Shown piece after piece: positions 1 through 5,296 of a stretch of DNA of 6,440 nt. Position 1 is the first letter of the stretch. Each line of letters begins with the position of its first letter. A program made the translations under genes and the position numbers. This DNA comes from Helicobacteraceae bacterium UBA6016. Its GTDB lineage: Bacteria; Campylobacterota; Campylobacteria; Campylobacterales; UBA6016. Under the pieces are notes generated by a model, which saw nothing but the letters and a program-made list of their open reading frames with translations, ran no database searches and had not been told where the DNA came from. The stretch covers positions 27,851-34,290 of the forward strand of contig DIZY01000031.1 of NCBI GenBank assembly GCA_002428055.1, read 5' to 3'.

Positions 1-98
1 ACAATATCAAAAAACATAGCATCGTTTTCAACGGTTCTCAGTCTCTGTAAAAACCTCTTTGCGACGCTCCCGCCTGCAATAACTACTATTTTTTGCAT
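1..98 (-). CDS. Partial N-terminus of a Rossmann-fold, TrkA-N/COG3400-like protein
   Basis: Only the first 32 codons are visible; the gene continues past the left edge. The ATG is at 98-96 and the frame stays open to base 1. The product begins MQKIVVIAGGSVAKRFLQRL. This is a short beta strand (KIVVIAG) followed by a glycine turn and a helix, the start of a nucleotide-binding Rossmann fold. It resembles the N-terminus of COG3400/TrkA-related proteins, which I recall lying beside tgt in Campylobacter and Helicobacter genomes. Those proteins are thought to bind NAD(H) and are related to K+ uptake regulators, but their role is not settled. A good extended -10 promoter lies just upstream at 128-136 on the same strand. 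The gene is divergent from tgt. The coding call is fairly secure; the family is a guess from 32 residues, and any other NAD-binding protein could start this way. Confidence 0.5.
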   Translation of the reverse strand, partial: MQKIVVIAGGSVAKRFLQRLRTVENDAMFFDI

Positions 99-127
99 TC
101 TCACCGTACCCTGTTTTAAAGGCGCAA

Positions 128-136
128 ATTATAGCA
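128..136 (-). promoter_or_regulatory. Extended -10 promoter of the leftward Rossmann-fold gene
   Basis: Read on the minus strand, the sequence is TGCTATAAT: a perfect TATAAT (133-128) preceded by the TGn extension (136-134) and, further upstream, a run of six Ts. Campylobacterota sigma-70 promoters typically have a strong or extended -10 with T-rich DNA upstream and no clear -35, and this fits. The predicted transcription start is near 121, giving a leader of about 23 bases before the ATG at 98. The start site is inferred from spacing only. Confidence 0.6.
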
Positions 137-179
137 AAAAAGGGCTATCAAACCTTTACCGTGCGTTGCATCTGTTTTT

Positions 180-188
180 TGGCATAAT
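180..188 (+). promoter_or_regulatory. Probable extended -10 promoter of the tgt cluster
   Basis: The sequence TGGCATAAT holds a CATAAT -10 (183-188, one mismatch to TATAAT) with the TGn extension at 180-182, directly after a run of six Ts (175-180). A TTGCAT at 166-171 is too close to act as a -35. Transcription would start near 195, leaving a leader of about 24 bases with an AAGGG ribosome binding site at 211-215 before the tgt ATG at 219. The layout mirrors the divergent promoter on the other strand. Confidence 0.5.
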
Positions 189-218
189 ACGCCCTAAAAA
201 ACGGAAGATTAAGGGCAA

Positions 219-1358
219 ATGTTTGAATTTAAAGTAGAAGCAACGGATGGGGCGGCTAGGGCTTGCACTATCACGACGACAAGAGGGACGATAGAGACTC
301 CCGTGTTTATGCCTGTGGGTACGGTGGCTAGCGTGAAGGCTCTGGATATGGCGGATATTGAGGAGCTGGGGGCGAAGATAATTCTTGCTAACACCTATCA
401 CACATACCTGCGCCCTGGAAGCCCTACGGTGGATAAGATGGGTGGACTGCACGGATTTACTACCTATCAGGGCAACTTTCTTACCGATAGCGGCGGGTTT
501 CAGGCATTTAGTCTAAGTGACATCTCAAAAGCTTCCGATGACGGCATAAAGTTTAAAAGCCATATTGACGGTAGTACGCACTACTTTACCCCCGAAAAGG
601 TGCTGGATATACAGTATGAGCTAAACAGCGACATTATGATGGTGCTTGACGACCTCATAGCCTTGCCTGCCGAACAAGAACGAATCAAAAAGTCTGTTGA
701 GCGCACAACGGAGTGGGCGAGACGAAGCCTTGTGTATCAAGAGGCGCAAAAAGCCGAGGGAAAGGCGCAGACTAACAATCTTTTTGCCATCGTGCAAGGC
801 GGTACGGACAAGGCGTTTCGCAAGCTCTCTGCCGAGGGTCTCGTATCTTTGGAAGTAGACGGCAAAAGCTTTGACGGTTTCGCCATCGGCGGGTTATCGG
901 TCGGGGAAGAGAGCAAGGCGATGTATGAGACAGTGGAGTGGACTACGCCGTTTTTGCCGACGCATAAGCCTCGTTATCTGATGGGTGTCGGTACGCCTGA
1001 AGATTTGATAGAAAATATCGAAAGAGGCGTGGATATGTTTGATTGCGTGATGCCTACACGAAACGCTAGAAATGGCACGCTTTTTACATCTTTTGGCAGA
1101 GTAAATATCAAAGCGGCAAGATATATTCTTGATGAAAATCCGATAGACCCTGAGTGCGACTGCCCCGTATGCCGTAGATATACGAGAGCTTATATGTGCC
1201 ATCTTTTTCGGGCAAAAGAGCTTACATTTTATAGGCTCGCCACAATTCACAATCTGCACTACTATCTAAATCTCGTAAAACAAGTTAGAATCGCTATACT
1301 AAATAAAGAGTTTAAAAGCTTTAAAAAAGAGTTTTATGATAAAAGAAGAGGCGAATGA
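219..1358 (+). CDS. tgt: Queuine/preQ1 tRNA-guanine transglycosylase
   Basis: This cytosolic enzyme exchanges guanine at the wobble position 34 of GUN-anticodon tRNAs (Asp, Asn, His, Tyr) for the queuosine precursor preQ1. At 379 residues it has the usual bacterial length. The TDSGGFQ motif (89-95) carries the general base D90. MMVLDD (140-145) and VQGG (192-195) belong to the base-recognition pocket. FDCVMPTRNARNG (274-286) carries the nucleophile D275. Zinc ligands are C313, C315, C318 and H344, with exactly the CxCxxC-then-H spacing of E. coli Tgt. No key residue is missing. The ATG at 219 follows AAGGG with a short 3-base gap, and the N-terminus matches family starts (VEATDGAARACTITT, then the GTIETPVFMPVGT strand). 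It is first in a three-gene cluster, and its TGA overlaps the next ATG. The enzyme identity is secure. The link to the two downstream genes looks positional rather than functional. Confidence 0.98.
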   Translation: MFEFKVEATDGAARACTITTTRGTIETPVFMPVGTVASVKALDMADIEELGAKIILANTYHTYLRPGSPTVDKMGGLHGFTTYQGNFLTDSGGFQAFSLSDISKASDDGIKFKSHIDGSTHYFTPEKVLDIQYELNSDIMMVLDDLIALPAEQERIKKSVERTTEWARRSLVYQEAQKAEGKAQTNNLFAIVQGGTDKAFRKLSAEGLVSLEVDGKSFDGFAIGGLSVGEESKAMYETVEWTTPFLPTHKPRYLMGVGTPEDLIENIERGVDMFDCVMPTRNARNGTLFTSFGRVNIKAARYILDENPIDPECDCPVCRRYTRAYMCHLFRAKELTFYRLATIHNLHYYLNLVKQVRIAILNKEFKSFKKEFYDKRRGE

Positions 1359-2212
1359 GTGACTTTCATCTAAACCATTCGGAAGCGGAGAGCTACGCTA
1401 GGAGCTTTTTGGATGAGTATTTCAAAGAGATAAGGGATGTTGTTGAATTCGAGCAGGTTTTTATGCAAGAAAACTCTCTTGAGGGTCCCAATATCGACTA
1501 TTTTAAACTAAAAAGATTTCTAGAAACCGCCGTACGAAACCTAAGGGCGATAGATAGCAATATTCTCACGGGACTCGTACACAAGCTCTACAAAGATGTG
1601 ATGACCCTTTATACATTTTACCAATCGGCAACATCCAAGGTGGCCATGCCCATAGTCGTATTCGAAAGAGATTTTCTAAAGACGATAAAGCCTTATAACG
1701 AACTTGTGCGCAGAATAGAAGAGCTAAAATCGATGCGGACTAGCTATGAGATGAAAATGCGCTATCTTGAAGGCTCGATGAAAGCGCTTGAGTTAAATAT
1801 GAACAGCGACGAAAAAAGAAAAGAGTATGCACAGCTAAAAGCTAGATATGCCGAGGCGGCCCATTTTTTTGCCGAGGCTAGAGACGAAATACCGTTGGCG
1901 TATAAAAAACTGGAGGAGATAGAGGAGACTTTTAGAGAAACATTTCTTGCGTGGTTTGAGGAGTACAAAGAGTATTATTTGAGTGAGCTAAGAGGTGCTA
2001 CAAATGTTAAATTTTATTATTTAGATAAACTGCTTTGGTATAAAGCCGAGAGAAGCAACGAGATAAGACGGTTTTTTAAAGATTCCGGCATCAAGGGCAA
2101 CTACGACACGAAGACATTTATCGAATACTATCTACGAAATATAGACCTCAAAAAGACTTTTGATAGAGGGTGGCACACCTATCTTCGAGAGATTTTAGAG
2201 ATTTTGGAGTAG
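1355..2212 (+). CDS. Unrecognised helical, coiled-coil-rich protein (285 aa)
   Basis: I do not recognise this family. The product is highly charged and almost wholly helical, with no signal peptide and no convincing membrane segment, so it is probably cytoplasmic. Residues 1-90 are helical and mixed in charge (SEAESYARSFLDEYFKEI near the start). Residues 112-200 form a long Glu/Lys/Arg-rich stretch with heptad-like hydrophobics (NELVRRIEELKSM, then EKRKEYAQLKARYAEA and KKLEEIEETFRETF), probably a coiled coil or helical bundle. Residues 200-285 are rich in Tyr, Phe and Trp (WFEEYKEYYLSEL, KFYYLDKLLWYKAE, FIEYYLRNI). Translation starts at an ATG overlapping the tgt stop (ATGA, 1355-1358), with GAAGAGG at 1345-1351 as ribosome binding site. 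The next gene begins 3 bases after this stop, so the two are probably made together. Codon phase and length support a real gene. A structural or scaffold role is possible, but nothing here identifies a catalytic site. Confidence 0.85.
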   Translation: MSDFHLNHSEAESYARSFLDEYFKEIRDVVEFEQVFMQENSLEGPNIDYFKLKRFLETAVRNLRAIDSNILTGLVHKLYKDVMTLYTFYQSATSKVAMPIVVFERDFLKTIKPYNELVRRIEELKSMRTSYEMKMRYLEGSMKALELNMNSDEKRKEYAQLKARYAEAAHFFAEARDEIPLAYKKLEEIEETFRETFLAWFEEYKEYYLSELRGATNVKFYYLDKLLWYKAERSNEIRRFFKDSGIKGNYDTKTFIEYYLRNIDLKKTFDRGWHTYLREILEILE

Positions 2213-2215
2213 CCG

Positions 2216-2719
2216 ATGTTTGTATTATATACGCCGGAAGAGATAAATGAGCTCCTTGTTGCCGGCTCAAAAAACAAAAAAGCGGTTCCGGCAAGCCAAG
2301 AGGAGAAGCTATTTCACTCCATCAAACATGTTAGACTCTTCGACGAGATAGAGATGGCGGATACGCTAAATATCGTCTCGGATGTTAAAATAAACAGATA
2401 CAAAGAGGGTGATACTCTCGTTTTGGGCGGTGAAACCAAGGAGAGAATTCACTACATCATATCCGGCTCGCTTTTTATGCCGATAAACGATGAAAGCCAT
2501 GTTGAGCTAGGCAAAGACCAGATTTTTGGAGAAGTAAGCGCTTTTACCAAGACTGCAACCCCAAAAAACCTGCATATAGCAGAGGACAATACAATGATTT
2601 TCTCTTTTAAAATCAACAAAAACGGAGCAACAAGAGATAATGCGCTATCTTTTGTTAAATTTTATGAGACGCTTATGCGGTATACAACCAATAAACTGCT
2701 CTGGTTTGAACTGGTTTAG
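2216..2719 (+). CDS. Cyclic-nucleotide-binding-domain-like protein (167 aa), degenerate cassette
   Basis: A single cNMP-binding (CAP/CRP-type) beta-roll domain fits the pattern. Residues 44-60 read as the leading helix (DEIEMADTLNIVSDVKI). YKEGDTLVLGGE (62-73) is the early roll with its typical EGD turn, IHYIISGSLFM (78-88) the central hairpin, and LGKDQIFGEVSAF (98-110) the start of the phosphate-binding cassette. A C-terminal helix spans 143-162. Canonical cassettes continue with an Arg-(Ser/Thr)-Ala motif that grips the cyclic phosphate. Here the equivalent stretch is TATPKNLHIAED (113-124), with no arginine, so cAMP or cGMP binding in the usual way is doubtful. There is no helix-turn-helix domain, so it is not a CRP-like transcription factor. 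The ATG is 6 bases after GGAG (2206-2209), which lies at the end of the preceding gene. The TAG stop overlaps the nhaD stop on the other strand. It may be a ligand-free protein-interaction domain or a partner of the 285-residue protein. Confidence 0.75.
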   Translation: MFVLYTPEEINELLVAGSKNKKAVPASQEEKLFHSIKHVRLFDEIEMADTLNIVSDVKINRYKEGDTLVLGGETKERIHYIISGSLFMPINDESHVELGKDQIFGEVSAFTKTATPKNLHIAEDNTMIFSFKINKNGATRDNALSFVKFYETLMRYTTNKLLWFELV

Positions 2720-4011
2720 AAAATCTTAAGCACCTCAAACTGTAGATACCAGACTCCGACGGATACCAAAAATCCGACAACAACAGTCCATGCATACTTC
2801 ATGTGAGCCTCAAAAGTATAAATACCCCTCATCTTGCCCATTACGCCAACTCCTGCGGCGGAGCCGAAAGCTATCATAGAGCCTCCGCATCCTGCGGCGA
2901 GAGCCACCAAGAGCCATTGGTCTATAGTGATAGTCGGATTTGCTTTTAGCACGGCGTATGTTAGCGGCACATTGTCGACGATAGCCGACAAAAATCCTAT
3001 GCCGATATTAACAAGCGTCGGATTGATGGATTTGTAAATATCGGCGACAAGAGCCAAATAGCCGATATATGAGAGCGCTCCTACGGCGAGCATAAGTCCA
3101 AAAAAGAAAAGCAGCGTGTCGTTTTCTACTTTTGAGATACTTTTGAAAAGCCCTATGTCTACATTTTTTCTTCTTTTGAGGTTGTAGCTATACACCATTA
3201 ACAAGGAAAGACCAAACATCATACCCATAATTGCGGGAAGATGCAGAGCTTGATGGGCAAATACGCTTATCGCTATAGTCGAAAGTCCGAGCCAAACGAT
3301 ACCCATAGCGCCATCTTTCATGACGCTCTCTTCTTCATTGCTTACAGCTGGAGCCGAATCCGGCACAAATAACGAAAGCAAATAACAGGTCACAACCCAG
3401 CCGATAAATGAGGCAGGGAAGAGATAGAAAAAGTCAAAAAATGGAGCCTTTCCGGCATTCCATATCATCAGCGTCGTTATATCCCCAAACGGAGACCAAG
3501 CGCCGCCGGCATTTGAGGCTACGACAACATTGATAGCGGCTGGCACCAAAAAAGCCTTATTTGTTTTTTCTATCGTGACAAGTAGCGTCGCAAATACGAG
3601 AGCGGTCGTCAGATTGTCGGCAATAGCGCTAATAAAAAAAGTAAGAAACCCTGTAACCCAGAGAAGCTTTTTGTATGAGAGTTGCTTTTGCATAAGCCTT
3701 GTTTTCATAACATCAAACACCCCTCTTTCAAGAAGCGCCTCAATATAGGTCATAGCCACATACAAAAAGAAAAATATCTCGGAAATCTCCAAAATAACAT
3801 GCTCTACAGCCTCTTTCATGCTATGCGGCACCGCTCCGTCACGAGCCAAAAAGTATATGCCGATAATAAAAAATAGAAATGTGCCGACAAAAAGAGCCGG
3901 TTTTGACTTATTTACGCCGGTTCTCTCTTCCATCGCTATCAATACATACGACAAGCAAAACAGCGCAAGACACAAAATACCTATAAAATTGCCTGTTAAA
4001 TCAAGCTGCAT
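2716..4011 (-). CDS. nhaD: Na+/H+ antiporter, NhaD type
   Basis: This inner-membrane antiporter of the ion-transporter (IT) superfamily extrudes Na+ (and usually Li+) in exchange for protons. The 431-residue product has about 11-12 hydrophobic segments and shows the two related halves of the fold. The first half carries SAIADNLTTAL (128-138) and SNAGGAWSPFGDITTLMIW (166-184). The second carries SAIVDNVPLTYAV (342-354) and CGGSMIAFGSAAGVG (375-389). The D132-N133, N167, D177, T179-T180, S342 and N347 positions correspond to the polar residues conserved in Vibrio NhaD. The hydrophilic stretch at 218-232 (PDSAPAVSNEEESVM) is a central loop between the halves. The ATG (4011-4009) lies inside the end of nhaA, an 11-base overlap, behind AAAGGA at a 5-base spacing. 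It is the last gene of the operon and its TAA overlaps the stop of the converging gene. The family call is firm; ion preference is inferred. Confidence 0.95.
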   Translation of the reverse strand: MQLDLTGNFIGILCLALFCLSYVLIAMEERTGVNKSKPALFVGTFLFFIIGIYFLARDGAVPHSMKEAVEHVILEISEIFFFLYVAMTYIEALLERGVFDVMKTRLMQKQLSYKKLLWVTGFLTFFISAIADNLTTALVFATLLVTIEKTNKAFLVPAAINVVVASNAGGAWSPFGDITTLMIWNAGKAPFFDFFYLFPASFIGWVVTCYLLSLFVPDSAPAVSNEEESVMKDGAMGIVWLGLSTIAISVFAHQALHLPAIMGMMFGLSLLMVYSYNLKRRKNVDIGLFKSISKVENDTLLFFFGLMLAVGALSYIGYLALVADIYKSINPTLVNIGIGFLSAIVDNVPLTYAVLKANPTITIDQWLLVALAAGCGGSMIAFGSAAGVGVMGKMRGIYTFEAHMKYAWTVVVGFLVSVGVWYLQFEVLKIF

Positions 4012-5296
4012 CGGGGTCCTTTCTCAAAACAAGATACCCGACCACGCCGGAAAGCAGTGAAGCCATAAAAATACCACTCTTTGCCTCCATATCCAAAAGC
4101 TCATCGTTAAAAGCAAGTGCGGCGATAAAAATAGACATTGTAAAGCCGATACCCGCCAAAAATCCTACTCCCAGTATCTGCCTAAACCCCGCACCAGCAG
4201 GTAAAGAAGCGATTTTGAGATAGACGCCTAAATATGAAAAAGCAACAACACCAAGCGGTTTACCTACAAAAAGCGCCAAAGCAACAGCTATCGAGAGTGG
4301 CGAAAAAAGAGAGTTGCCGCTTGGCTCAAATCCGGCGTTAAAAAGTGCAAAAAGCGGTAGCACATAAAAGATATTCCAAGGGTGAAAAAACATCTCAAGC
4401 CGCTCAAGCATCGACATGGACGAAAAGCTAAGAGCCGATATGCCTTGAAGCGCTTTTGTCTTTTGATGGTTGTCGTCCTCCGCTACGGCAACAAAAAATC
4501 TATCTTTTAAATGTTCCATTTTTTCAAAGAAACTCTCCTTTGAATGTTCAGGCGTTGATGGAGCCATAAGTCCCAAAATAACACCTAGTATCGTGGAGTG
4601 AATACCGGAATCCAGCATAAAAAACCAAGAGAACAAAAACAGCAAAGCAAAAAAGAAGAGGTTTCGCACACCGAGTTTATAAAAAAATGCGATAAGCCCA
4701 ACAAAAAGTAGCGAAAATCCAAGGCTCGCAAGACCTATATCGCCCGAGTAAAAGAGCGCTATCACAAGTATCGCCCCAATGTCATCCACGACCGCTAGCG
4801 TCAAAAGAAAGATTTTTAGCTCATTTGATATGCGACTCCCCAAAAGCGCCATAACGCCGACGGCAAACGCAATATCTGTCGCCATCACTATACCCCAACC
4901 GTTTTGTGTGCTCTGTGATTGGTTTAGAGTCAAAAACAAAAGCGCAGGTGCAACCATTCCGCCAAGAGCTGCAAAGATAGGAAGTGCGGCTGATTTTGGA
5001 TTTTTGAGCTCGCCATCCGCAAACTCTCTTTTTAATTCAAGTCCGATGATGAAGAAAAAGATGCACATCAAAGCGTCATTGACTAAATGTTGCAAGCTGT
5101 GCGAAAACATAAAATCTCCGACGCTAATGCTAAATTTCGTATGCAACAGATGGTAGTACGAGCCGCTCCAAGGAGAGTTAGCCCACACAATAGCAACAAC
5201 GGTAAAAAAAATAAGCATTATCCCGCTTGCCGCTTCAAGGTTCAAAAATCTTTTGAGCGGTTTTGAGAGCGTGTCTATCGGTCTATTTTGTTGCAT
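4001..5296 (-). CDS. nhaA: Na+/H+ antiporter NhaA with an enlarged loop before helix IX
   Basis: This electrogenic inner-membrane antiporter (2 H+ in per Na+ out in E. coli) serves pH and sodium homeostasis. Family marks are VNDALMCIFFFIIGLELKRE (72-91), ATDIAFAVGVMALLGSR (139-155) with D141 (E. coli D133), AVVDDIGAILVIALFYS (168-184) with the transport pair D171-D172 (E. coli D163-D164), GIHSTILGVI (231-240) with H233 (E. coli H225), FHPWNIFYVLPLFALFNAG (304-322), and LFVGKPLG (342-349) with K346 (E. coli K300). The product has 431 residues against 388 in E. coli. Most of the excess is a charged insertion of about 41 residues between the helix VIII motif and the ERLE..FHPW pH-sensor region. 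The ATG (5296-5294) lies inside the end of the DUF389 gene, a 14-base overlap, behind AAGGA at a 5-base spacing. Its stop overlaps the nhaD start, so the three genes are probably translationally coupled. Confidence 0.97.
   Translation of the reverse strand: MQQNRPIDTLSKPLKRFLNLEAASGIMLIFFTVVAIVWANSPWSGSYYHLLHTKFSISVGDFMFSHSLQHLVNDALMCIFFFIIGLELKREFADGELKNPKSAALPIFAALGGMVAPALLFLTLNQSQSTQNGWGIVMATDIAFAVGVMALLGSRISNELKIFLLTLAVVDDIGAILVIALFYSGDIGLASLGFSLLFVGLIAFFYKLGVRNLFFFALLFLFSWFFMLDSGIHSTILGVILGLMAPSTPEHSKESFFEKMEHLKDRFFVAVAEDDNHQKTKALQGISALSFSSMSMLERLEMFFHPWNIFYVLPLFALFNAGFEPSGNSLFSPLSIAVALALFVGKPLGVVAFSYLGVYLKIASLPAGAGFRQILGVGFLAGIGFTMSIFIAALAFNDELLDMEAKSGIFMASLLSGVVGYLVLRKDPDAA
4017..4022 (-). 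promoter_or_regulatory. Ribosome binding site of nhaD inside nhaA
   Basis: On the minus strand AAAGGA lies 5 bases before the nhaD ATG at 4011 and within the last codons of nhaA. It supports this ATG as the true start despite the 11-base overlap, and it suggests that ribosomes finishing nhaA re-initiate here. Confidence 0.75.

Noticed and set aside
156..452. 98-residue minus-strand open frame over the tgt start
   Set aside because: It lies antisense to the conserved N-terminus of tgt, its composition is Arg/His/Ser-rich without domain features, and it would run across the divergent promoters.
894..1259. 121-residue minus-strand open frame inside tgt
   Set aside because: It is wholly antisense to the catalytic and zinc-binding part of tgt, has no recognisable motif, and is best explained as a codon-usage shadow.
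2701..2717. Direct repeat CTGGTTT at 2701-2707 and 2711-2717
   Set aside because: A 7-base repeat within the last codons of the cNMP-like gene; too short to mean anything and it does not form a hairpin.
2851..2899. Direct repeat TCCTGCGGCG at 2851-2860 and 2890-2899, with a possible GCGGAG/CTCCGC stem
   Set aside because: Both copies encode Ala-Ala-Gly in the small-residue motif of NhaD (372-374 and 385-387), so protein constraint explains them; no T-run follows the stem.
4779..5156. 125-residue plus-strand open frame inside nhaA
   Set aside because: It is antisense to the D141 and D171-D172 motifs of NhaA; its sequence looks like reverse reading of membrane helices and has no family resemblance.
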